A stretch of DNA of 64,000 nucleotides from positions 9,831,533 to 9,895,532 of the forward strand of contig OZ007507.1 of assembly GCA_963931865.1 (NCBI GenBank), in the 5' to 3' direction. Shown here in pieces: positions 43,003 through 54,815 of the stretch (the stretch's first letter is position 1; every line of letters starts with the position of its first letter). The notes under the pieces were generated by a model. It did no database searches. It worked only from the letters and a program-made list of their open reading frames with translations, and was not told the DNA's origin. This DNA is from Axinella damicornis (taxonomy: Eukaryota > Porifera > Demospongiae > Axinellida > Axinellidae). Position numbers and translations under genes: made by a program.

Positions 43003-46000
43003 CTGGAAGCATAAAGGAAACATAATATCATGGTTTCCTGGTTACTAATAGTCAGGATGCTGTATTCATTGATACATACACTAAAGGAAATGAGTGAGAA
43101 ATGGAGCACAGCTAGCTTTCAGGATCAACTACAACAAACACAACTTTCTGAGTAAGCTATAACAGGAAGCCACAACTGCCATAGTGACTGATTAGACCAG
43201 ATATGAATAACTAGACGAATGCAGAACATTGTGGGGCGAGCCTGCATGAGCGAGTACAGTTGTCGAATATGCATGGAGCAGTTGCATGAGCATGCATGTG
43301 CATGACTGTCAGTGCATGTCATCTGAATGTGACGGAGAGCATATATAGCATGACTTAGAAGTTATGACACTAAAAGTACACTCATGCACTTCACAGCAAC
43401 TGCGAATCAGGTTAGCCGAAGCAGTGTGGTAGGTAGGTCCAGGAGAACTCTCTGTCTTTGTTGTCGCCACCGGAGGGTGACTTTCTCATTCTCTGCTGAT
43501 GCCAGATCTGTGTCTTGACTGCATGTCACAGTGAGTTAAGTGTTACCGAGCGCAGACCAGTCAAGTTCCCATCCTCTGGCAATAGCTGAAGCAGCAGTCT
43601 AACACACATTGATGGTTTATAGCCATTAAAACCTGCATGCATGCTAGCTAGCTAGCTAATGCACACCATGATGTGCTCTGCACGCAGGACATGAGATCGC
43701 TTGAAGCACTCTCCCCGTCTTCATGAAATGCTTTAGCCCCTCACCGTGCGCTATAGTCTCCATCCTTGTTGAGGTAGACCGTTCATGGTTCGCATGGTTC
43801 GTGTCTATGTCATTGACGTTGGCAATGGTGAGTTCGTTTGTGGTTTGAATTAACGCATGACGCAATGACACGCAAAATACGAGCAGGAAGTGATTTACGG
43901 CACGACGTACAAAGATATAAAGAAATATATGGAAAATTCACAGCAAACTCGTCTATGTGGGGCTCGCTCAGGCTCGCCCCAATTAATGAGGTGGAACCTT
44001 TGATGTTGGTATGGTTACATACGTAGCTCTCCCATTGGGACCTGAACTCATTTAAACACCCTAGGAACACTTGGCACCTTAACCTGGCCTACGACCAGTT
44101 TACACTGCCGTCGTTCCCAGGGTGGTAAAGCCAGCTCTAACTCTGGTACCCACAACACAGCTGACACACTGCATAATTTGGGTTTGTAGATCGTCTCAAA
44201 ACAATTTTGTAGGAAATGGGGAGGACAATACTATTGGTCTGACCTTTGACCCCACTAGAACATTAACTAACCCTTTAACAACCAATGATTCGTATAGCTT
44301 GATGATGTCACTTTCAGTGATGTCCTTGCGAGGGCGCAAAGACGGTGGGAGGTGGGTTGGTTCGCTCGGTGGTTGAAAACAACATTGTTGTACAATTCAG
44401 TAGCCTCGTTCCCAGACCTTCTACACGCCCAGGTGTTGATCGCTTACAGTATTCAAAATGGGCGGAGAAGGCCTAGGGAATCTTCTCACTCACTTGATGT
44501 CCCCTGCACTGAGATGGAATCCAGCCAGCCCCAAACAACATCACACTTTAACCACAGCATTCTATTTTCTAGAATCCTATGATCCATATTTCCAGTTCTT
44601 TCAAGTATTTAGTCTCCAAACATCACACAAGTACTCTTGCAGAAATCCTGTGCAGATTTGACTCTAACCACTCCCACATGTTTAATATTCAGCACTCTTG
44701 ACAAACAACCGACTGTTCAGACTATGAAAACCCTTCAATGCGAGGCCCTACAAGGTGCGAGACCGTTTTCTAAGCCCATTCATGCATAGGAGAGAAACGG
44801 CCCTCCCGGTGCCGACCAAGGCTTCTCTAAATCCAATCCCAGACACGACCATGCTGTTTGCACTTTTCGGGTGCACCCACCCACTTCCCCCTATCCCACT
44901 CACACAGAACATTATTTCCCAAGGGCACTGCCGGAAATGGCATCACAAAACGAAAAAATCTCATGAAGTTGCCATTAGTGATTAAAGGGTTGTTGCTATA
45001 AATTATGAGCAGGGAGAGCCAAGCAGTTCTACAAGCTCTGTGGAGAGAGCCAAGCAGCTCTAAGTGGCGAAGCTGTGGTGGGAATGATGCTAGTGGGAAC
45101 ACAATACCCAGTTGCTACTCACTCGTTTCAAACGCTCTCTTGATTGTCAAAATTTGAAACTGTATTTACTCGGACTGAGCCCACGGTAATCATGTTTGGG
45201 ACTGACACTGAATGGTCAGAAGTAGTGACCTTATACCAACAGTGAGTTTACTTACACTGATAACGTTATCAGCCAATGTAATTACGGTACCCCTCCAAGC
45301 ATTAAATTCTGTCATAAATTGATTTTGGGGCTGTGAGCTGCAGGGAGATCGAGTTGCTTGGCTCACCCTGCTCACATGGCGTCAGTAACAATCCAGAAGA
45401 ATGGAGAAGGCCTGGTGAAATTTCACGCATGATACATTGTCTAGTCTCATGCTATACCACTCTTGCCGAGCGTTAGTCAATGATGTCTGGGAAATACCAA
45501 ATTGTAGGATGTACTAGGATGCTAGAACGATCTTAAGTGCAGCCTCCCTTCCCTCCTACAGTACTGAAGTCTGGAGTATCCGGGTATCATCCTGGGACAT
45601 TCACGGCAAGACAGTACATAGGTTATCCAGAATCTGTGATATGACAGTGGCAGACATCGCGTGAAAACTTTCACCAGGCTGCCTCCGCACTTTTCGTACT
45701 GCAAGTGACAAAAGCTGCACGTGGTGGAGACCAGGGAAGGAGGCTAGATCACAACATGGTACAGTAACATCTCTCATACACACAGTGCACGGTGGTGCAC
45801 TGGTAGAGAGAGTCTCTAGTGCTCAACTCAGGCTCTGTGTACTGGGTTCTAAAGCCCTCAAGTGGTTTTCCTGTTGCAGGGTGGCTTCACCTTGAAAATG
45901 GAATTTGACCATCCATTTGAGCAATGCCATATACAGTATCTCAAGGAGTTCAGTGATGCAGTATCTCAAAGAGTTCAGTGATGATGCCATATACAGTATC

Positions 46001-48126
46001 TCAAGGAGTTCAGTGATGCAGTATCTCAAGGAGTTCAGTGATGATGCCATATACAGTATCTCAAGGAGTTCAGTGATGACGTCAACACCACCCCCCATGG
46101 GGACCAGGACATGCATGAAAACCTCCTGTATGGATGAGGCATTCCTGGGTTATCGAACTGTACAATAGACTCAATGAGCTAGCAGTTCCTAGCCTCATTC
46201 CCAGTCCCACGCCCAGCTTTTCGTCGTTGGAGGACGGAAAAGCGGGGAGGGCCAGGTAATTTCCTCACGTGAGTGACATCAAGGGTAAAAAGACCTAAAA
46301 TGAACGTGGGCATACTGGGTCTCAGAAGAACGAAGGTACCAGGTAACATACCACACGTATCTAGCTAAAGGGGGGCGACTGTCATACTCACCGAGCGTTG
46401 AACGTGTACATGTAGATTGATGAATAACACACAAACCGTAGCGCCCTCGTTCTGAACATTTTGCCGAATAACACAGACAAATATTCGGTATGACTGTAGT
46501 AGCATCATGCAGAGCAGTGTTCTCACCAGAAATTTGCATAATGAGATTCACAGTGTTCAGAAACCTGTGAAGCCTAGCCTGCCAGGTATTTCAAGTGGTT
46601 GCTGAAAGTCAGCAAAGTGGAAAGGGCTCATTTTGCAGACCACAAAGGCACATTAGAAGCCCAAGGGCACAGTGCCCTTCTGACTGAAAAGGCCACTAAT
46701 GTGGAGTGGTGGTTTCCAAGTCTGTGGACAGCGATACGCAGCTTCTGCCTTTCCGAAGTGGACACGAGGCGCAATACATTATGGTAAGACCCCATAGAAA
46801 AGTTGACTTGGCTGTATGTAGCCATACAAACACATTCTCGCCATTATGTACGTGCTGTATTGCCGTCAGTTGTTCGTCCTTCTGGCTTTCCGACCTTACT
46901 GAGGGCATACGACACAGCTTGGTTGAACAGAGCGTCTTGTGGATATAAATGACTCCCATGTTTCAGTTATGTATGGTGATGCAACACGGACTACAATGTC
47001 ATGTAGTATAGCAGTACTTTCCAAGTTCCCACAAAAACATGGAGAGCACACATGCGTAAACAGTGGATACCAGGCACTCTTCTCCCTAATTACCGAGCGC
47101 CTGGAAATGAGGTGAATTTCGCTAGGCCCAAGGAAACAGGCTTGTGCCACCAGACTCTCTTGTCTTGTGTGTGGGGCCTGGGCACAACACTACACAAGGG
47201 TAGTCCTGTAGAGGCGTTGGTGACTGGGATCAAAACGGAATCAAGCGATCATTGAGAGCTGATCAATGGGTCAAGACAAACTTTGAGTGACTAAGATCAA
47301 CACATTTTAAGGGGGTGTGGTTACGTTTTTGTCTTTGAACACCATTGAACGATCAAGAGTTTTGAGGAACAATCAAGGGATCAAGGACAATTATTACCCA
47401 TCAAGATTGCTACGTAAACTCTTCTATACGGGCAATATGCAGGTGACTGCCCTTTGGCTCATGAGCCCACCACAGTATAAAGCTTGGCCCCAGTTACGTA
47501 CAGCTCTCAGTACACCACTGTGGGTGTGGCTCATTTGAAAGACACAACAACTAAACAGATGGTTGCTGTTGACTAGTAGTACTCACCTCGAAGGCAGGTT
47601 GGATGAGATTGCGCAGAGCCGCTAGCTGATCGGGGAGGATTTCGTCCACATCATGGTAGTTGTGGTCCCTGTGGCCGGCCATCATGCACTTGCGGCACAG
47701 CACCTCGTTGCAGTCGAGGCAGAAGTACTCCAGAGGCTTCAGGTGTGTCTTGCATCGAGGCTGTGTGTCTCGAATGGAAGGACGAACGGATCCCCTTCGC
47801 TTAATCTCCTCGCGCGATGTTCGTTTATCTTCTTCAGAGACAATGTGGACGAGCTGCTTGAGGTTGTAGTTAGTCCTCAGCGTGTCCACCCTTCCATCCG
47901 GCAGCGTCGTCACATGGCGACAGCTCGGACACTCGATATCCCCTTCGTTCAACGAGACGGACAGCCGGTACCCCCTTTGTGTCGTGGTTATGCCCTCGAG
48001 ACATTCTCGACAAAAGGAGTGCGCGCATAACAGCACCTTGGGCTCGCGGAGGAAGTCCAAACAAACAGCACAGATCAACTCCTCCCGCACCTTCTTATTG
48101 AAGCTAGCTCTGTTTGGAGTGGCCAT
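40975..48126 (-). CDS. TRIM-NHL protein (RING, B-box, coiled coil, proline/tyrosine linker, NHL propeller)
   Basis: Two exons, 48126-47587 and 43002-40975, joined in phase 0 across a 4.6-kb intron (GTGAGT to TTCCAG), give about 855 residues. The N-terminal RING (Cys19 to Cys69) and B-box (Cys125 to His155) indicate an E3 ubiquitin ligase of the TRIM class. A helical, coiled-coil-like region covers about 185-300. The C-terminal 270 residues form six NHL repeats, as in TRIM2/3/32/71, which bind RNA or protein. The filamin domain usual in TRIM2/3/71 is absent. Instead there is a Pro-rich linker with repeated Tyr motifs. The gene lies just downstream of XRCC2 on the same strand. Which vertebrate TRIM it is closest to cannot be told by eye. 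Confidence 0.92.
44400..44495. repeat. GCCTCGTTCCCAGGCC family element
   Basis: AGTAGCCTCGTTCCCAGACC, internal GATCGCTTACAGTATTCAAAA, and GAAGGCCTAGGGAATCTTCT. Same structure as 9840-9930. Confidence 0.65.
44745..44990 (-). repeat. dispersed GTGGGTGGGTGCACC repeat, reverse copy
   Basis: The plus strand shows GGTGCACCCACCCACTTCCC order reversed relative to 10570, followed by GGAAATGGCATCACAAAAC and CTCATGAAGTTGCC. It lies in the TRIM-NHL intron. Confidence 0.55.
45640..45752. repeat. diverged GCCTCGTTCCCAGG family element
   Basis: TTTCACCAGGCTGCCTCCGC, then TACTGCAAGTGACAAAAG and CCAGGGAAGGAGGCTAG. The ends are degraded. Confidence 0.45.
45924..46078. repeat. 60-bp tandem repeat, about 2.6 copies
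   Basis: ATGCCATATACAGTATCTCA starts at 45924, 45984 and 46044. Each 60-bp unit holds two CAGTATCTCAAGGAGTTCAG half units. Confidence 0.9.
46187..46275. repeat. GCCTCATTCCCAG palindromic element
   Basis: TAGCCTCATTCCCAGTCCC, GCTTTTCGTCGTTGGAGGAC, AAAAGCGGGGAGGGCCAG, then CTCACGTGAGTGA. Variant of the common family. Confidence 0.5.
47587..48126 (-). CDS. TRIM-NHL exon 1: RING finger and B-box
   Basis: It starts MATPNRASFNKKVREELICA. The C3HC4 RING has Cys19, Cys22, Cys34, His36, Cys39, Cys42, Cys66 and Cys69, all in place. A Ser/Arg-rich spacer (RRGSVRPSIR) leads to the B-box2 CKTHLKPLEYFCLDCNEVLC with CMMAGHRDH. The exon ends at AFE followed by GTGAGT. Confidence 0.92.
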
Positions 48127-48195
48127 TTCCTCTTTCTCACTGGGGAAACCAGCTACCTTATTATAAGCTTATGCAGACAGTATTCACAGCTTATA

Positions 48196-48229
48196 CGTGG
48201 GCGGGCATTTCTGAACGTCGCCGCCCACG
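48196..48229. promoter_or_regulatory. inverted GC-box pair upstream of the TRIM-NHL gene
   Basis: CGTGGGCGG at 48196-48204 and its complement CCGCCCACG at 48221-48229 lie 70-103 bases upstream of the TRIM-NHL start. They resemble Sp/KLF-type sites. Function inferred. Confidence 0.4.
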
Positions 48230-48235
48230 CTGAAT

Positions 48236-48473
48236 TAAGGTAAGTCGGGGTAATTTTGGTCACAGTTTATTTCCGGTCACTTAGTAGATCTATAGAGAAG
48301 GGCTTCTCTATTCTAAAAGCTACGTTTTCAGCAAAAACTATGGTGCTGTGCAGATAGAGACAACACTCAGCTATAACATATCTGTCAGCAAAATTGAGAC
48401 CTTGCGTCCTTTGCGCGTATCTACCTAAGTGACCGGAAATACCTGGTGACCGAAATTACCCGGACTTACCTTA
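48236..48473. mobile_element. 238-bp MITE with about 50-bp inverted ends
   Basis: The left end TAAGGTAAGTCGGGGTAATT, with TTTCCGGTCACTTAG further in, faces CTAAGTGACCGGAAAT and AATTACCCGGACTTACCTTA. TA dinucleotides at both ends fit a TA-duplicating (mariner/pogo-like) element. No ORF. Confidence 0.75.
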
Positions 48474-48479
48474 GACTAT

Positions 48480-48625
48480 GTACTGTTACTTTCCGCTCCG
48501 TTGGAACATGTCCGTCCGTTCCGCGCTCCGCACAGTGTTTATACCTACGACTTTACAGTACAGATCGCGGAACACCGAACGCGGAACGGACGGACATGTT
48601 CCAACGGAACGGAAAATAACAGTAC
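48480..48625. mobile_element. 146-bp MITE with about 46-bp inverted ends
   Basis: GTACTGTTACTTTCCG, TCCGTTGGAACATGTCCGTC and CGTTCCGCG face CGCGGAACGGACGGACATGT, CCAACGGAACGG and TAACAGTAC. It lies six bases from the previous MITE. Confidence 0.8.
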
Positions 48626-48906
48626 GATATATTATATATATATCATCCATTTGCTTATTATTTTGTGTTCTGTCATGCCGTTTTATTTTTTCTTTCGGTT
48701 CCTTCATACTAGCCCCTGGCTATTGGAACCATTTATATATATAAAAAAATTAAAAAAAATAAAAATACGTTCCCTAGCTGCCCCCCGCCCACTTTTTCTA
48801 CAACGGCAGGCCTGGGAAGGAGGCTAGCCAGGCCTGGGAACGAGGCTAAAACAAGACTACAAAAAGGTAACCACAAGGTAAGTTGCACATAAGTGTGGTT
48901 GACACA

Positions 48907-49140
48907 TCAAATGAATTCAATCCCATCCTGGTACACTACAAATCTCCACACTGCGCCTGGGGGGTGGATCATGTGAGCCGAGAAGGTGGGAAGTGCTCTG
49001 GTTTGTCTGTGGTGTTCATGGGTACCGGTAGAGGTTGACGGAAATGAGGAAACTTGCTGAGGAGTTAATTTCTGCAGATGAAACCGATACCTCACCAGCC
49101 TCTGCCATTGCTTGCACATAAACTCTTCAGCACCCGGTAC
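48907..49140 (-). CDS. XRCC2: XRCC2 exon 3 (C-terminus)
   Basis: It begins after CTGTGCAG with VPGAEEFMCKQWQRLVRYRF, has a Ser/Thr/His-rich loop, and ends VWRFVVYQDGIEFI, TGA at 48909-48907. The CKQWQRLV and GIEF motifs fix the match to XRCC2. Confidence 0.9.
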   Translation of the reverse strand, partial: VPGAEEFMCKQWQRLVRYRFHLQKLTPQQVSSFPSTSTGTHEHHRQTRALPTFSAHMIHPPGAVWRFVVYQDGIEFI

Positions 49141-49463
49141 CTGCACAGTCGTACAGAGACAAAATGAAGAAAGGAGTAAACACCTTCACCCTGTTGTAGG
49201 GAAGTGGGAAATCTAGTAACAATGGAGTTTGCAATGAAATACTGGTGTGTGTGGTCGTGAACCTCCGTACACCATTGAATAGGGCCGTGTCTAATCGCTG
49301 GACTTGAATGCTGAAACAGACTACTGGATTCACCCAAACAGCCATTAAATATCTTGTTTGGAGTAGATAGAAGCTTATCTGCTCAGTCACTTTGATAGAA
49401 GTGCTGACCAGCTGGTCAGGTTCCTAGAGCTCAATGGTCACACGCATACATTGTACATGTGCT

Positions 49464-49499
<36 letters not shown>

Positions 49500-52400
49500 C
49501 ACACATGCGGGGATGAAAAATACGTCATCCCCATGCGTGCAGGGGGGAGCTTGAGAACGAGGCCAGTATTTCCGTTCCCTTTTCCAAAGGTTCCTGGTTT
49601 TACCACTGCTCCTTCAGTGTTAGTAACCCAAATTAAGCACTTTTAAACTGAACCATTGATTAGATACTGCGCGCTGTATTAGGTTTGTGTCAGTGGATGG
49701 AAAATTTAGAGCTTGCCTGTGCAGGGTATAGTGTCATTAGACAGGAGTTACTGGACTGACTTTTCACATTGGTCAGCCTATTAAGCGATGGGTACAGAGC
49801 ATAGCAGATGTGGAGCAATGAACTCCTGAACTGAACTTATCCCTCAGCACCAAGAGAATTAATGCACTCTGCGAGGTAAATGTAGCCTTGGGCTGTGTGA
49901 AGTACCTGTATGAACAAACTGTGGCAGCTTCCGTCCAATTCAGCGAAGATCAGCAGAATGGATAGGGTAGTGAGGCTACAAGCATGCAAGGGTTAAAGTG
50001 GATACTAAACGTTACGTGGTCCGTGCAGTTAACATAGTAAGCGAATACGGCCTGTGGTGTGCGTTACGACAGCTCTCGGTTATGGACAATTAAGCGCATA
50101 CGCAAAAAGTGGAAACTTGGCCCTTTCTCCTCCCTCTCTCGGGCCTGGGAACCTACCACTTACATGCACATACTGTGGAGAAGCACTACAATCAGCAGCC
50201 GAATATACTCCCAATAGCCAATTAATTTTATACAGCTTCCTCCACATACTGTTGCCATGGTAATCACTACTGATATCACCACAGCAGTATCAAAGGTTTG
50301 AACTCTAAACTCTAAGTGACTTCAGACACCAAAAGGGGTGGAAGGTGCACCACTACAGGGTTTCATATGAGGGGGAGAACACAGTGGGACCTCTGTAAAA
50401 GCTGGACTCTGGACTGGACCATGGACTGGACTGTGGACTGGACTGTGGACTGGACTGGACTATGGACTGGACTGGACTGACCAAAACAGCTGCACACATA
50501 CAGCAAACGTCACCAAAGCTATGAAGGGTTGTCTCCAGCTCTCTCTTAAGTTGCTTCCTAGCCTGTTGCGGTATCGTTCCTCGATTTCCGAGCTTCAACA
50601 AAAGTGGCTATGACTGAATTCTTGTGGGTTCTGTACCGGCTATGACTTTTTCTTATGGAGGTCACACACATTTGAACTATTGTCAAACTCTAATTGAGCT
50701 CCAGTTAGGATGCTAAGAGCGGTTATTACCAAACTCCAGCCAAACTGAAGCTCATCAAATAATATGCACGTGACCTTTGACCTCTCGGAAATCGAGGAAT
50801 GATGCCGCAACAGGCTAGGAAGCAGCTCTGGAGACGACCGTTCATAGCTTTGGTGACATTTCCTGTCTGTACACAGCTGTTTTGGTCAGTCCAGTCCAGT
50901 CCACAGTCCAGTCCATGGTCCAGTCCAGAGTCCAGCTTTTACAGAGTCCCGAAGACAGTGACCCAGAGCAGACAGATGATGTCATGCTCATTCCCTGAGG
51001 CTGATTTTTCTACCTACTGCAGATTCTGTGTAAGCAGAAAGGGCGGGAAAGGGGGAGGTGGGTGGGTGCACCAGAAGAGTACAAACAGCATGGCTATGTC
51101 TGGGCTCTGACGTAGAAAGGCCTTGGTTGGCACCAGGAGGGGCCACTTCCATCGTTATTGACATAAATGGACTTGGAAATAAGCTGTCTTGCCTTGTAGG
51201 GCTTCCATTTCCCACATTTATGGCCTGTTTTTCAGCTACGCCAGGTTGGCATTTCTACCTCTTTACCAGCAAGAGCGCATAATGACATGGAGATGACACG
51301 GAGAGCGGAAGGAAGGGGAGGAGAGTGAAATGACCATGCAAAAGATTAAAATTCCCACCGTAGTCCCATTATCATTCACTTGTATCATTGTTTTTCTGTG
51401 ATGACATTGACTGACTACAACGACGTGCCAAAGATTGCTGGGAGAGAGAAGGTAAGTGTCGCACCCAGTCATCAACTCCAGAAGCGGTTATTTCCACTAG
51501 GCGAGATGCCCGCTTGGTAGTGTGAAGTGGATCACATCGTCATACAGCACATTCTTGAGGTCTGTCACTACTAGTATGTCATTCCCCTGCCTCTCTACCA
51601 ATTGGGTCTTGATACTGGCCTTTTTTGCTGTCTTCTAGTAGTCATCCTTCGTGAAGTCTCTGTGCGCATGCGAGCTAAAAGTAGTAACGGGACTACTATG
51701 GGAAATTTGTTATCTCTTGCATGCTCCTTTTCTTCCTTCTGCTTCTACCTCATTATGCACTCCTGTTACCAGACATACCGTACTTCCGCGATCAAATGCC
51801 ACCCTTAATTAGTGGCTGCCCTCGAATAATAGCCGCACCTCCAGAAGGGCTAAACGAATTAAATGCCGCCCTTGTTTAGTAGCCGTGGCTAGTATTTGAA
51901 TGGTTGTCAATCGATCGAAGCGTTTGTCTAGCCCTCGAGAACCGTGACTGCTTGCTGTGCATGAGCATGAAGAGAGGAGAAGAGATTGTTGGTCATGTTC
52001 CCTGAGAGCTGTCTAAGAACAATTGGCATTTCTAAGGTCGAGGCACAAGGGCAAGCAATGTGTGACCGGCGAAATCTTTCACGACAGTAATGGCATAGGC
52101 AGTTTCCTACCGTTTTGTCGGGATGATTATGAAGAGTTTCTTTGTGCATACAAGGTGCTCCAATCCTTCCCTGTTCATGCTGAGTTTATCGACGCATTTG
52201 ATTAGTGGCCGCCCTCGAATTGCAGCCGCAGCAAATCACGTGATGAAATAAATAGTAGCCGCAGTGTCTGATCGCCGAAATACGGTAGCTGTTACATCCC
52301 TTAGGACGGAGCAAGACGACCCACTTTGGAATTAGAAAGGGTCCACCTGCATTTGTGACACTAACCACACCTATATACACATGGAGAAATTCACTCTCGA

Positions 52401-54784
52401 GCATTGCCACCCATCCTAACCCCCACTTCCCCCTGTCCCATCCTTCCCATTGGAGCAGTGTCTATATCCCAAGAACATCACAGGAAGTGACATCACAAGC
52501 TGAAAGTCCCATTAGGTAAACATATCCTGCCATTTAATTAGGGTTAAGTAAACATTGTGACTTCCTGCTGAATGACATCTATCCCTTGGCTAGCCACTGA
52601 AGCTCTGAATTGCCATAGCTAGCTATATACCAGAATACAGCCTCATCCCTATGCCTACCCTTTCTACTGAGCTACACAGTACCTTGTCCCCCGGACAATT
52701 TACTTTGTAGCATTTTGAGGCCAGGACACTGTGCTTCAGAGCAAACTGACCTCTCACAAAGGTAGCCTCGTTCCCAGGCCTTCCCTGTTTTTTCTGTTCT
52801 TCAGTTTGTGTTGACAATAATACACGAATGCGCAAGGGCGGCAAAAAACGGGGAAGGCCTGGTATCATTTATCACGTGAGTGATGTCAGGTGGACGCGAG
52901 GTATAGGTGGACGTAGGGGGGGTGGGGACCATAGTTGTTTCAGCAGGTCCTGAAGCAGTTCATCATCCAGTCAGCACGGTTTGAATGCTCCACAGCTAGT
53001 TGAGACTCTCAGACGACCTACACAACTTCGTCAGCCAGTTTTTAAACTTATTTGTGGTTGTGCCACACCCCCCTATATCCACCATGCATGTACCAGACAT
53101 CAATCACGTGATGAATAATACCAGGCCTTCCCCGTTTTTTTCGCCGCCCTTCCACATCTGTGTACTATTGTCAATGCCAACCGAAGAACAGAAAAAACGG
53201 GGTAGGCCGGGGAACAAGGCTATCACAAAGGGGGACAGTCTACTTCAAATGGGGACAGCTTACTGTGGAGTATTTACAACGGTAGAAATGCCCTCTTTCG
53301 TTTCCACATATTTTGCTTCAAAGAATAATAGGATAGATTTGGGGATCAGGATGAGACTGATTGGCACTGACCTTTTCTGAGGGACCTTCCTCCCTCAATA
53401 CACTCTTGGCAAACAACAGTGGCTTTGCTGCAAACACGACCAAGTGGTACTCCTGCATGAGTTCCCTGAGTGCGCTCACCCACTGCTGCTGGCGATGCTG
53501 GGAGGCAGCAGCGGTGCCCGCCCTCCCAGACTCACTCCGGTCGGCCCAGTAGTAGCTGGCAATGTTATCCAGTATCAGTACATACACATCTGAATGAGTA
53601 TGCAGGAAAGTCTTCAGTGAGTGCAACATTGTCACCAGCTCTGCGCTGGAGTTGCAGTACAGCACATGGACACGAGACAAACATAACTCGATCAATTTTC
53701 TGTAGTCGCTGGTAGCCTTTGCATCCTCTCTACTCAAACGTTTAGTAGTGTCTTTGTGATTCTGAGCATCACATACTTTCCCCACCTCTCCTTCTAGGAT
53801 GGCTACCAGCCTCAGAATGTCCAGCTTGTAGTCTGTGGAAATATACACCACCTCCACGTTCCTCCCAGGCAGGATCCTATCCCCCCACAACTTTGGCAGC
53901 ACGCAGCGAGCAGTGACGTTCAGTAGGATCTCAGTTTTTCCGGTCCCTTCGTTCCCACACAGCTCCACCACATCACCAGGTTTTAGTCTCTGTCCGGGAA
54001 GGTGGGAGAAGAGGGGTAGACTGAGGTCTCCAAGTTGTTCTTTAGCTCCCAGCCGGGCAAAGAGCTATGCGTGTGCATGTGACACATAGAAGTACAGGTC
54101 ACAGCATGCTGGCTCAGAGGTCAAATTTTGTGGTTTTAACACATTCTTTAGACCACATCAAAGAAATGTAGCGCACTACCCTAAAGCTCTTTTGCTGGAA
54201 CCCTGCTATAGCAATTCTGCTGTGATTGCAGCCATACTCAGAATCAATCAGACACAAACCTAACGTGTGGCCAGCAGTTTCAACTTGGGCATTAATCATC
54301 TGAACTGAGACGTTCGCTACATGTCAAATAGTCCAGAGAGCCTACCTTACAATAGTCTCGTGCCCAGACCCCACCCCTCACGGGAAAGAGGGTCTGGCGA
54401 CTTTGTGCAGAAACCTCGGCCTTCATTAACTTTTAGACAGGAATTTCAGACTACCAACGAAATCGTAGAGAATTCAATTTTGTCGTTATTAGGAGCGAGA
54501 AATTTCAAATTCCTCTTGCAATTACGTATATTTATTACTTCACACGTAGGACTTCCTGTTCTGTCCGGTTTCAAGTGGTTAGCTGAGCTATGAATATTAA
54601 ATTAAGACCTAGAATGTTGCTGAAAGTCGCCAGACGGATATTCCGCGTAGGTTTCCGGCTGGGCACGAGTCTAGGGTGAAAATATCACAAGGGGGGCAAA
54701 ACAGAACATAGAGAAATTTTGGGGGGTGACGAATAGTGCGTGGCAGCGTGCAATACAGGGGAGTCTGGGTTTTAAATCTCTAAC

Positions 54785-54815
<31 letters not shown>

